The position numbers were made by a program, and so were the translations under genes. This document shows positions 50,649 through 64,000 of a DNA stretch of 64,000 bases, piece after piece. The stretch's first letter is position 1. Each line of letters starts with the position of its first letter. Under the pieces are notes generated by a model that worked only from the letters and a program-made list of their open reading frames with translations, was not told where the DNA came from and searched no databases. Origin of the DNA: Paludibacterium denitrificans (GTDB taxonomy: Bacteria; Pseudomonadota; Gammaproteobacteria; Burkholderiales; Chromobacteriaceae); the NCBI RefSeq assembly GCF_009707705.1, contig NZ_WLYX01000001.1, positions 2,294,001-2,358,000 on the forward strand, in the 5' to 3' direction.

Positions 50649-50734
50649 TGGTGCCCGGGAGAAGACTCGAACTTCCACGCCCTTGCGAGCGCTAGCACCT
50701 GAAGCTAGTGCGTCTACCAATTCCGCCACCGGGC
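50649..50734 (-). tRNA. tRNA-Leu (CAG), copy 3, one base short
   Basis: Identical to copy 2 except that the 5' acceptor strand is GCCCGG in place of GCCCGGG, one G short. It mirrors the extra base in copy 1 at the same CCCGGG element. Confidence 0.93.
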
Positions 50735-50805
50735 ATCGCTTTGCTGTATCATCCGAACAACGCTGCAACGAGATGCGAATTATATTCAGCTTTCAGAGGA
50801 AGTCA

Positions 50806-53207
50806 ATGGCCGACCCGCAAAAAAAACAAAAAAACTCTCTCTCCGCCTGCAAGATCCTTATCTGGAAAGGGAAAAAGTCAAATACAGCAATCCCTTACCT
50901 AGCCGAGAGTTTGTCTTGCAGATATTGGAGGAGCAGGGGGTTCCCTTGTTCCCGCATGAGTTGGCAAGCATGCTGTCCATCGATATGGACGAGCTGCAGT
51001 TCTTCGAGCGCCGGTTACGCGCCATGGAACGAGAAGGCCAAGTCATCATCAATCGCAAGGGTGCGGTGTGTGCGGCGCAGAAGCTGGATTTGCTCAAGTG
51101 CAAGGTGTCGGGCCATCGTGATGGCTACGGTTTTGCCGTGCCGCAGGAAGTGGTCGCTGAAGACGTTTTTTTGCCTGAGCGTGAAATGCGCAAGGTCATG
51201 CATGGTGACCTTGTCATGGTGCGTGTTGCCGGTACCGATCGTCGCGGTCGCCAAGAGGGCCGGATTGTCGAGGTGCTGGAACGGGCTGTTACGCAGCTGG
51301 TCGGGCGCATTCATCTGGAACGTGGCGTTTGGCGGGTGACTCCCGAAGATCGACGCATCAATCATGATGTCCTGATTGAGCCCGGCGCGCAGGGGGCTGC
51401 TCAGGATGGTCAGGTGGTGATGGTCGAGATTCTGGTGCAGCCGGAAGAATACCGTCAGCCGATTGGTCAGGTGATTGAGGTGTTGGGTAATTACGCTGAC
51501 CCGGGTATGGAGATCGAAATCGCGCTGCGTAAACACGATCTACCGTATCAGTTTCCTGATGAGGTGAGCGCGCAAGCCAAGGCCACACCGAAGAAGGTGC
51601 GCAAGAAAGATATTAAAGATCGGGTTGATCTGCGCGACTTACCGTTGGTAACGATCGATGGCGAAACAGCGCGGGATTTTGATGATGCAGTCTTTGCCGA
51701 GAAACAGGGCAAGGGCTTTCGTTTGGTTGTAGCCATTGCGGATGTCAGCTATTACGTTCAGCCGAATGATGCGCTGGACAAGGAGGCGCTGAACCGTGGC
51801 ACGTCGGTGTATTTCCCGCGTCGGGTGATTCCCATGTTGCCGGAAGCGTTGTCCAACGGGATCTGCTCACTCAATCCGGATGTTGAGCGCTTGTGCATGG
51901 TGTGTGACATGCAAATATCCGGTAAAGGCGAGGTGAAGCGTTACAAGTTTTACCCTGCTGTAATGCGCTCCAAGGCCCGTTTGACCTACAACCGGGTATG
52001 GGACTGGCTGCAACACGGTAGTGATAACGAACTGTTGCCGAACATCCAGACGCTGTATAGCTTGTTCAAGGTATTGCTGACGTCACGTAGCAATCGTGGT
52101 GCGATTGAATTTGAGTCCACTGAGACTCAGATGATTTTTGATGATAATGGCAAGATCAATACTATCGTGCCGGTGGTGCGCAACGATGCCCATCGCCTGA
52201 TCGAAGAGTGCATGTTGGCGGCTAACGTATGTGCCGCTGATTTCTTGCTGAAAAATCAGCACAAGTGTCTGTATCGCGTGCATGAAGGTCCGACCCCGGA
52301 AAAACTGGAAAATCTGCGGGCCTATTTGCGTCTGGTGGGCCTGTCGCTCGGTGGCGAGGATAAGCCAACGGCCAAGGATTACGCCAAGTTGGCCGAACAG
52401 ATTCAGGGTCGGCCGGATGTGCCGGTACTGCAAACCATGTTGTTACGCTCCATGCAGCAAGCGGTGTATACGCCAGATAACAACGGGCACTTTGGTCTGG
52501 CCTATGATGCGTATACCCATTTCACCTCGCCTATTCGCCGTTACCCTGATTTGCTGGTGCACCGCTCCATCAAGGCTGTATTGGCTGGGCAGAAGTACAA
52601 GCCCGGTAAGTGGGCGCAGCTGGGTGTGCATTGCTCCATGACTGAGCGTCGTGCCGATGACGCTAGTCGTGATGTTGAATCATGGCTGAAAACCTACTAC
52701 ATGCGCGACAAGATCGGAGACGTCTTCGTTGGTGAAATTAGCGCGGTCACCAGCTTTGGCGTGTTTGTCTTGCTGGATGGTATCTACGTGGAAGGGCTGG
52801 TGCATATTTCGGAACTGGGTAAAGACTACTTCCATTTCCGTAAAGAGTTGCAAGCCATTGTGGGTGAGAAGAGCGGCGTGCAGTATCGTTTGGGGGATCG
52901 ACTCAAGGTCAAGGTGATGCGGGCGGATTTGGAAAGCGCACGGGTTGATTTTGCGCTGGTCAAGGAAGATCTTGTCGCTACGCCAAAGGATAAATCTGCA
53001 TTGGTTGCGGCTAAGGAGGAAACGAACGCACCTCGCCGTCGTCGCGGCGGCCGTCGCCCATCGGTTGCAATTCAGAAAGATGCTGCCCCTCCGACTCCTG
53101 TGTCCAAGCCCACTGCAACTGGGCGGTCCGTGGCAAGGTCTGCTGATGCTCAGCCCCCAGCTTCACGTCGTCGTACCCGCAAGCCCAGATCGACGGGTAA
53201 GGATTGA
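50806..53207 (+). CDS. rnr: Ribonuclease R (poly-A lesion at the 5' end)
   Basis: About 800 residues. After the ATG at 50806 the start is MADPQKK, and one base missing or extra in an A run near 50825 joins it to LRLQDPYLEREKVKYSNPLPSREFVL, the family N-terminus. Cold-shock-like domains, the RNB catalytic block (DLPLVTIDGETARDFDDAV), the S1 domain (GDVFVGEISAVTSFGVFVLL) and a basic Arg/Lys-rich tail follow. RNase R degrades structured RNA 3' to 5'. Confidence 0.95.
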
Positions 53208-53228
53208 ACGATTCGGTTTATTCGTTAC

Positions 53229-53257
53229 AAAAGGTTGGCTTCGGCCAACCTTTTTTG
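53229..53257 (+). terminator. Intrinsic terminator after rnr containing a TTCGGCCAAC repeat
   Basis: GGTTGGC pairs with GCCAACC around TTCG, flanked by A and T runs. The 10-mer at 53240-53249 forms the loop and right arm of the stem. Confidence 0.9.
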
Positions 53258-53461
53258 TTGTTCTGCGGGCGTGTAAGACGGTTAGCAGGGCATTAAAGCG
53301 GTAGCAGAAGCTGTTGGCGAGGATTGCGCGTCGAGCAGAGCGGTGACTCGAGAGGAAAAGTCTGCAAAAACCCGGCTGTAATAAGGCGTTCAGGAACAGC
53401 GGCTTGCGGTGGGTTTGGATGGAGCTAGGGCGAAAAGTGTCAGGGAATGGCACAAAAGGTG
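53258..53461. other. Spacer upstream of the rRNA promoter
   Basis: About 200 bases. No gene is seen. AT-rich UP-like tracts are not obvious. Confidence 0.4.
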
Positions 53462-53490
53462 TTGACGGGTGTGGCCGGGGTGGGTATAGT
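53462..53490 (+). promoter_or_regulatory. rRNA operon promoter
   Basis: TTGACG (-35, 53462-53467) and TATAGT (-10, 53485-53490) with 17 bases between. The bases after -10 (TCGCCTCC) are GC-rich, the discriminator of stringently controlled promoters. A boxA-like CTTTAACA lies downstream near 53542. Confidence 0.8.
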
Positions 53491-53663
53491 TCGCCTCCTC
53501 AGCTGACGACGCAACGGAAACGAAGCGGTTGGCACCGATCTTTAACAGAAAGAATAACCGATAGGTGTGAGTGCTTGGTAGAAGCCAACACTTGCACTGC
53601 AAGAGACAGAAATACTTGTTTTATTTCTTTGATCTTGCGTGCCAGAAATTTGCTAAGAGATTG

Positions 53664-55202
<1,539 letters not shown>

Positions 55203-55296
55203 GAGAAAGGCGGAAGCCGAGTACTCACAACCTATCGGTTGTTCTGGAAGTTAAGGGCATGGAGTTTAGCCGGAAGGCGAGACGCCATCGTCAACT

Positions 55297-55373
55297 GGGT
55301 TTGTAGCTCAGCTGGTTAGAGCACCGTCTTGATAAGGCGGGGGTCGTTGGTTCGAGTCCAACCAGACCCACCA
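55297..55373 (+). tRNA. tRNA-Ile (GAT)
   Basis: 77 nt, anticodon loop CTTGATA, encoded CCA, in the 16S-23S spacer. Confidence 0.96.
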
Positions 55374-55384
55374 TTTGACCTGTT

Positions 55385-55460
55385 GGGGGATTAGCTCAGT
55401 TGGGAGAGCACCTGCTTTGCAAGCAGGGGGTCGTCGGTTCGATCCCGTCATCCTCCACCA
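55385..55460 (+). tRNA. tRNA-Ala (TGC)
   Basis: 76 nt, anticodon loop TTTGCAA, encoded CCA, in the 16S-23S spacer after tRNA-Ile. Confidence 0.96.
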
Positions 55461-55730
55461 CTCAGCCCAAACAAAAGCGCATCGTCGAGAGGCGGTGAAT
55501 TTTTGTTTGCGTTGACAGACCGCAAGGTCGTACGCTCGATCTTTAACAAACTGAAGAAGCCGAATTAACAAGACGGCAAGAAGGAAAACGGAGTTAAGTC
55601 TTCGTTGGAAAGCTTGTCGACTTTGGGTAATTTGATTGTATCGATGTCATGTCGCCATATCAAAAGGGGCGGTGTGACATGTCGCACAAACACAGCCTGT
55701 TGTGGAAGTAACCAGGTTACTGAAATGATA
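55461..55730. other. 16S-23S spacer after tRNA-Ala
   Basis: About 270 bases. It contains a boxA-like ATCTTTAACA near 55540 that matches the leader element. It also holds processing-stem arms, which I did not model. No gene. Confidence 0.6.
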
Positions 55731-58622
<2,892 letters not shown>

Positions 58623-58748
58623 CATTTGAGTGGCTTGGGAAACCGAGCTGGCTGTAAATGTGCGACGTGCAATCAATTACCGAAATCATAAGTTAATTCA
58701 GGGTTGAGAGATCAACCCAAGGCTTCTTGCAGTTTGTTGACAGCTTAT

Positions 58749-58864
58749 GTCTGGTGGCCATAGCGAGGTGGTCCCACGCCTTCCCATCCCGAACAGGACC
58801 GTGAAACGCCTTAGCGCCGATGATAGTGTGGCATTCGCCATGTGAAAGTAGGACACCGCCAGAC
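58749..58864 (+). rRNA. 5S ribosomal RNA
   Basis: 116 nt. TCTGGTGG pairs with CCGCCAGA at the ends. The loop sequence CCCATCCCGAACAGG is typical of proteobacteria. Confidence 0.95.
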
Positions 58865-58873
58865 TCCCCTTAC

Positions 58874-58907
58874 GAAGCCCAGCTCAATCAGCTGGGCTTC
58901 TTGCTTT
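58874..58907 (+). terminator. Terminator of the rRNA operon
   Basis: GAAGCCCAGCT pairs with AGCTGGGCTTC around CAATC, followed by TTGCTTTC. Confidence 0.85.
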
Positions 58908-59130
58908 CACGCTCCGAAACCTGCGACTTTGCCCCACGCCCCTCCGGGGCGGGGCGTCTTGATACCGGTTAAACGCTCCGGATGGCCCATGTCAGTGGCC
59001 TTGCCTCTTCCCCCTCAGTGGCTCGTCCGCTTGCCTCATGCCGGGAAGCTGACCACAATGGCGGTTCTGGCTTTAATCTCCATGTTTAACCTACGTCAGC
59101 TAGTGCCATTTATCTAATAGGTAACAGGTT

Positions 59131-61320
59131 TTGATTGCTCCGTTGCGTAAGAAGAGTCATATCTTTCTGCTTGCTTGGCTATCCGCGGCTGTATTGGCCA
59201 GTGCGATATGGGGCGTCTTGGAATATCGCCGACTGCAGGGCGAGTTTGAGCGCTCGGCACGGCTGGCGCATGGGATGGTGGCGCGCAAGCTCGATCAGAA
59301 TGAGTCGGTCTTGTCCGCGATTGATGCTTTTCAGAGCTCACGTCCTGATCTGAATTTGGGCGCATTGCGCACGTTTTCGCGCCAGATGATTGCCCATTAT
59401 CCTCAGCTTTATACCGTCGAGTTTTTCCAGCATGTGACACGTCAGTCGCGGTAAGCTTTTTTGAAAGCCATGACGGCCCGATTGGGGGCTTCTTTTTTAT
59501 TCGCGACTATGATCTTGATGGCCGACGCAGCTGGCAACCATCGCCGGATAATCGTGAGCAGTATCTGGTAGTGACCATGATGGAGCCGGACTTACCTTCG
59601 GCCAACCCGGTGTATGGTTTTGATGTGTTGAATGAAAGACATTTCTCGGCACCTATTCGGCAAGCGCTGTTAACTGGCAGAAAAACATCCACGCCTCCCT
59701 TTGAATTATATGAGGGGGGGAAAGCGTATATGTTGGTGAAGCCTCTCTATCTTGGCCACGCGGGTGAGGTTCGTGCTGGAGCGGCCGGGCGCGAACTGGC
59801 GGGGATGGCGGCCTTGCTGATTTATTGTGAGAAGTTGATGAAGCTTCCGGGTTCTGACCCGGATTTTTATCTGAAGCTGCGGCAGAACCATGCCGGTCGT
59901 CAGCCGTTCTATGCGTCGCACCATCATGCCAGTCATGCTGATTGGTGGCCGGTGTTGTTCCGACTGGAAATGGAGTTGCCGGTTGGCGGCGAAGCCCAAC
60001 CGTTCCTGCTGGGGGTGGCCAAAGAGGTCAGAACGGCAGATTTGCATATTCTGAGCCTGCTGTTGGTCAATATCGCGATTCTGGTGCTGTTTGTCAGTGC
60101 CCTGGTGGAGTTACTTGCAGCGGCAGGCGTTGAAGGTTGCCCAGCAGCAAGCGGATGAGGCCATCTTCTTCCAGAGTGAACGTGCCGCCGTGACGCTTAA
60201 TGCGATTCATGATGGTGTGATTACGTTGCGGCAGGACCAGACCATCGAAATGATCAACCCGATGGCGCTGGCCTTGGTGGGGCTGCTTAACCAGCGACGT
60301 GGTTGGGCGCGCTTATCAGGATGTGTTCCGCCTGTTGAATGAGCTGGCGGCAGAGTTGGCCGAAGATCCGATCAGCGAGTGTTTCCATACCGGGCGGAGT
60401 GTGGAGTTTCCGGACCGGATGCAACTGGCCTCAGCGAAAGGGCAGGTCCGTCTGGTGGAAGGGGCTGTCGCTCCGTTGTTTTCCCGCGATGGGCAACTGA
60501 CCGGTGTGGTGTGTGCGTTGCGTGATATGGGGCCGATTCGCCAGCGCGCGGCCGAGGCGCTGGCGGCGAGTGAGCTGCGCGTGAAGGAGCATTTGGAAAA
60601 GCTGTCGCATGTGGCGCGGTTGCATACCATGGGCGAGATGGCCTCCGGCATTGCCCATGAGCTGAATCAGCCGTTGACCGCGATTTCCAATTATTGTCAG
60701 GCGTCGTTGCAATTGATGGAGATGGTGGAAGAACCAGTGCCGCAAGTGGAGTCGGCATTACGGTTGGCCGTGGCTCAGGCGAACCGTGCCGGTGAGATCA
60801 TCAAACGATTGCGGGCGCTGGTGAGTAAGCGCGCCATGGAGACGCGTCTGGTTGACCTGAACCGGTGGTTGGGAACTGCATGTTTCTTGCCGAGTATGAT
60901 TTCAAGGCACGGGGCATTGAGGTGGTGCAGTTGCTGTATACCTATTCTGTTCCGGTGATGGCTGACAGTATCCAGCTGGAACAGGTGTTGTTGAATCTGT
61001 TATCCAATGCTATGGACGCGCTAGCCGATGAGCCGAGCATGAAGCGGCATATCATCGTGCATACTCGTCGCGAGGGTGGCAAAGCGATTCTTGAGGTGCG
61101 TGATACCGGTCGCGGCATTACGCCTGAGATTCTGGAAGTGCTGTTCCATCCGTTCTTTTCGACCAAAGAACACGGAATGGGGCTGGGCTTGTCCATTTGC
61201 CAGACCATCGTCGAGCAGTATGGCGGCCTGATCAGTGCCGAGAATATTCTGGCGAGCGGTGCCTGTTTCCGTATTGAATTGCCCTTGTCGCTGAATGTGG
61301 AGCGGCGTCATCCGTCCTGA
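59131..61320 (+). CDS. Membrane PAS sensor histidine kinase (lesions)
   Basis: About 730 residues. TTG start (weak choice) giving IAPLRKKSHIFLLAWLSAAV, a membrane segment, a periplasmic sensor, a second membrane segment (ILSLLLVNIAILVLFVSAWW), PAS, then H-box HELNQPLTAISNY, N-box NLLSNAMDAL, and G boxes DTGRGI and GMGLGLSIC. It resembles FixL/DctS-type kinases. Breaks: one base near 59449, CCCTGG for CCTGG near 60104 (restores SAWWSYLQRQALK), GCTTAACC for GCTGGCC near 60286 (GLLASDVVGRAYQDV) and CCGG for CCTGG near 60863. No partner regulator lies in the window. Confidence 0.85.
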
Positions 61321-61331
61321 GCGGCAGCGGG

Positions 61332-62312
61332 TTAGTTAATCGGCTGACTGCGCTGGGCGCGTTCTTCGCGTGGTGTGATGCCAAAATAATTACGATAGGT
61401 GCTGGAAAAGTGCGGGCCGCTGGAAAAGCCGCAAGCCAGACCGATCTGAACGATGGATTTGCTGGTCTGCTGCAATAGCTGGCGTGCCTGATTCAAGCGT
61501 AGTTCCAGATAGTACTTGGACGGCACGGTATTGAGATACTGCTTGAACAGCCGTTCCAGCTGACGGCGTGAGACACCGACGTAATAGGCGATATCGTCGG
61601 TGCTGAGCGGCTCTTCGATATTGGCTTCCATCAGGCTCACCGCCTCGGTGAGTTTGGGCTGGCTGCCGCCAATGCGGGTGGCCAATGGTATGCGCTGGCG
61701 TTCGTGGCTGGGACGCAGCCGTTCCAGACTGAACAATTCGGACAGCCGGGCGGCGAACTCGTGGCTGTGCTGGGTGGAAACGAGTGCCAGCATGAAATCA
61801 AGTGTGGCGGCACCACCGGCACAGCTCATGCGATTGCCCTGATTTTCGTACAGGTTGGCCGAAACGATGATGTCCGGGAACTCTTCGGATAGCCGCGCCA
61901 TTTCCCGCCAGTGGATGGTTGTTCGCTGGCCACCCAGCAATCCCGCCCGCGCCATCCAGTAGCTGCCACAGCCTAGCCCGACGATGAGCTGGCTATCCAG
62001 ATGGTTGCTGAGAATGCCGCGCGACAATTCCTCCACGCTCACTTCGGCGCCAATATCGTCAGACAGAATGAACAGCCCATCCAGCTTGGGCGCGTACCCC
62101 AGCGGTAAATCTACCGGCTGCCGCAAGCCGTTACTTAGCCGTACCGGCTGACCATCCAGCGACAGCGGCAGAAACTCATACAGCTTTTTTTCGGCCAACT
62201 GATTGGCGCGCGTCAGTATCTCGGTTGCAATGGCAAAGTCGGCCATGGAACTCTGTGGCAACAGAAGAAAACCGTAGCGTAACGGCTTGGCAACATGCAT
62301 CGGCTGAACCAT
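61332..62312 (-). CDS. AraC-family regulator of the GlxA/ArgR type
   Basis: About 326 residues from the ATG at 62312 (MVQPMHVAKPLRYGFLLLPQ). An N-terminal DJ-1/PfpI-like domain (GLGCGSYWMARAGLL) precedes a C-terminal AraC double HTH (LSTDDIAYYVGVSRRQLERLF and IVQIGLACGFSSGPHFSSTY). This C-terminal part resembles Pseudomonas ArgR, which controls NAD-glutamate dehydrogenase. It lies divergent to gdhB, so such control is likely. Convergent with the kinase gene. Confidence 0.85.
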   Translation of the reverse strand: MVQPMHVAKPLRYGFLLLPQSSMADFAIATEILTRANQLAEKKLYEFLPLSLDGQPVRLSNGLRQPVDLPLGYAPKLDGLFILSDDIGAEVSVEELSRGILSNHLDSQLIVGLGCGSYWMARAGLLGGQRTTIHWREMARLSEEFPDIIVSANLYENQGNRMSCAGGAATLDFMLALVSTQHSHEFAARLSELFSLERLRPSHERQRIPLATRIGGSQPKLTEAVSLMEANIEEPLSTDDIAYYVGVSRRQLERLFKQYLNTVPSKYYLELRLNQARQLLQQTSKSIVQIGLACGFSSGPHFSSTYRNYFGITPREERAQRSQPIN

Positions 62313-62664
62313 GGTGAGAAGAAGTGGCGCGGTATTCCGTGTATTGTGGGACGAGGCAAGTTTTCCTCGCGCTGCATTGTACGATGATTCAAGGCCAAGA
62401 CAACATCTAATCCGGTTTCGGGGGCTGTTGCCGATGACCGGTGTGGCGCGGGATGAAAGACTAGCGTTATTTCCGCCTGATTTATCGTTAGCGACCACGT
62501 GACTCTGCGGCTAAAAAGAAGAAACGCGGAGGTTCACTGTCAGGCAGGGCGAACCACCGCATCCGGGATTCTGTAACTCGACGTCGCATTCCGGAAATGC
62601 TGCTCAGGGGGTGGGTTACTACAATGCGCCCACGCACTTCGTGCTGACCAACAAGAGAAGCCTC
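62313..62664. promoter_or_regulatory. Divergent spacer between the AraC regulator and gdhB
   Basis: About 350 bases with no gene recognised. Promoters of both genes and operators for the regulator are expected here, but no repeats were firmly identified. Confidence 0.4.
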
Positions 62665-64000
62665 ATGTCGCTTACAAATAAGACCGAACTCGCTAGCCTG
62701 ATCACGGATATTCAGGCAATAGCCGAGAACAAGCTTTCCCCTCAGGAGACACACCAACTTGCCGCGTTCTTCCCGATTTATTTCGAGGAAACCGAGCATG
62801 CCGATTTACGACGTTTTTCCTCGCTGGACCTGTTTGGCGCCGCGATGGCGCATTTTGAATTTGCCCGCAAGCGCCTGCCCGGTGTGCAGAAAGCGCGAAT
62901 TTATAACCCGGACTTTGAGCGTGATGGCTGGCAAAGCACGCATTCGGTGATTGAGATTGTCGCCGATGACATGCCGTTCCTGATTGATTCCATCGCCATG
63001 CTGCTGTCCCGCCATAACATCAACCTGCATCTGCTGGTGCATCCGGTGTTGTCGGTGGCGCGTAACGAGCAGGGTGAATTACTCAGCGTGAAGCGCACGG
63101 AAGACCGTCATCTGCCGCTGGAGTCCTTCATCCATGTGCAGATTGACCGTGTCAGTGATGCGGCCATGCTGCACACGCTGGAAGCTGAGCTCAATCGCAT
63201 CATCGCGGATATTCGTCTGGTGGTGAGCGACGAGCCGCGCATGCGTGAGCAACTGGTGGTGATCAGCAAGGATCTGGCCAAGCTCAAGGGGGCGCGGGCA
63301 GATGAGGCGCGCGAGGCGGTGGCCTTCTTGCACTGGATGGCCGACAACCATTTCTTGTTCATGGGCTACTGTGATTACGATCTGGTTGAGCGCGAGGGCA
63401 AGGACAGCCTGCGCATCGTCAAGGATTCGGGGCTGGGTATCCTGCGGCATCAGGGCGACAAGGAGTATTCCACCAGTTTTGAACAGTTACCCCAATCCTT
63501 GCGTGAACTGGCGCACCAGCCGCAGCTGATCATCCTCAACAAGTCGCAGACACGCTCGACGATTCACCGTTCAGCCTATATCGATTTTGTCGGCATCAAA
63601 CGCCTCAATGACAAGGGTGAAGTGATCGGGGAGCGGCGCTATCTTGGCCTTTACACCGCGCGCACTTACCATGCGTCGCCCAAAGACATCCCCATCCTGC
63701 GCAACAAGGTGATGTCGGTGATCCACAACTGTGATTTTGTCGACGATAGCTACAAAGCCAAAACCTTGAGCTTTGTGCTGGAAAGCTATCCGCGTGACGA
63801 GTTGTTTGAGATTCCGGCCGAGGTGCTGGGACCGATTGCCGAGGGCATTGTCAGCTTGCAGGAGCGGCCACGCGTGCGCCTGTTTGTGCGTACCGATCGC
63901 TATCATCGTTACGTCAGCTGTCTGGTGTATGTGCCACGTGACAGCTTCAGTACCGAGGTGCGCCTAAAGATCGAACAGGTGCTGCTACATGCCTTCAATG
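62665..64000 (+). CDS. gdhB: Large NAD-specific glutamate dehydrogenase, 3' end outside window
   Basis: ATG at 62665, open to the right edge (445 codons). It starts MSLTNKTELASLITDIQAIAE, with family blocks HSVIEIVADDMPFLIDSIAM, LHWMADNHFLFMGY and YLGLYTARTYHASPKDIPIL, the N-terminal sensory portion of the 180-kDa bacterial GDH. It oxidises glutamate to 2-oxoglutarate, often for arginine or glutamate catabolism. No lesions were seen. The N-terminal part alone is in the window. Confidence 0.93.
   Translation, partial: MSLTNKTELASLITDIQAIAENKLSPQETHQLAAFFPIYFEETEHADLRRFSSLDLFGAAMAHFEFARKRLPGVQKARIYNPDFERDGWQSTHSVIEIVADDMPFLIDSIAMLLSRHNINLHLLVHPVLSVARNEQGELLSVKRTEDRHLPLESFIHVQIDRVSDAAMLHTLEAELNRIIADIRLVVSDEPRMREQLVVISKDLAKLKGARADEAREAVAFLHWMADNHFLFMGYCDYDLVEREGKDSLRIVKDSGLGILRHQGDKEYSTSFEQLPQSLRELAHQPQLIILNKSQTRSTIHRSAYIDFVGIKRLNDKGEVIGERRYLGLYTARTYHASPKDIPILRNKVMSVIHNCDFVDDSYKAKTLSFVLESYPRDELFEIPAEVLGPIAEGIVSLQERPRVRLFVRTDRYHRYVSCLVYVPRDSFSTEVRLKIEQVLLHAFN

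Overview
The window looks like a chromosomal segment of a betaproteobacterium of the order Neisseriales, most likely Chromobacteriaceae (Chromobacterium, Vogesella, Aquitalea or Paludibacterium-like). This rests on the 16S sequence as I read it, on the housekeeping gene order ndk-rlmN-pilF-rodZ-ispG-hisS-yfgM-bamB-der-hfq-hflX-hisZ-purA, and on the product families. No database was consulted and the genus is not resolved.

Layout. (1) 1-2.3 kb: partial ygiD-like dioxygenase, rdgC, two tRNA-Pro(CGG) and one tRNA-Thr(CGT). (2) 2.3-4.9 kb: a fatty acid hydroxylase-like gene, a YiiX-type permuted papain-fold gene and a divergent HTH regulator with two dyads just upstream. (3) 5.1-31.7 kb: a complete type VI secretion system in two divergent arms. 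The left arm (minus strand) reads tssJ-tssK-tssL-tssE-vgrG-effector-three small secreted proteins-tssF-tssG-tssH-unknown-PAAR-tssA. The right arm (plus strand) reads M15 peptidase-tssM-tagF-tssB-tssC-hcp-OmpA-like lipoprotein. Between vgrG and tssF lies a strongly AT-rich cassette with a GH19-type lysozyme and three exported orphans, which I read as an effector plus candidate immunity proteins. (4) 32-36.5 kb: a CHASE-PAS-GAF-PAS-PAS-HD-GYP signalling protein and a SPOR-domain protein. (5) 36.6-53.2 kb: the housekeeping block, three tandem tRNA-Leu(CAG) genes and rnr. (6) 53.4-58.9 kb: an rRNA operon (16S-Ile-Ala-23S-5S) with a clear promoter. (7) 59.1-64 kb: a histidine kinase, an ArgR/GlxA-type AraC regulator and the start of a large NAD-glutamate dehydrogenase.

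Two sequence-wide patterns stand out. First, many genes, including ones normally essential (hisS, ispG, der, purA), are broken by small lesions at the same few motifs: GCTGGC appears as GCTTAAGC (or a close variant), and CCWGG appears as CCGG or CCCTGG. When the lesion is reversed the reading frame and the conserved protein are restored. I therefore read most of these as systematic read errors, possibly at modified bases, and annotate the genes as intact in the cell. Second, the 10-mer TTCGGCCAAC (either strand) occurs 28 times, in coding and non-coding DNA, including inside the rnr terminator. This resembles a DNA-uptake-type signal word and is far above chance.
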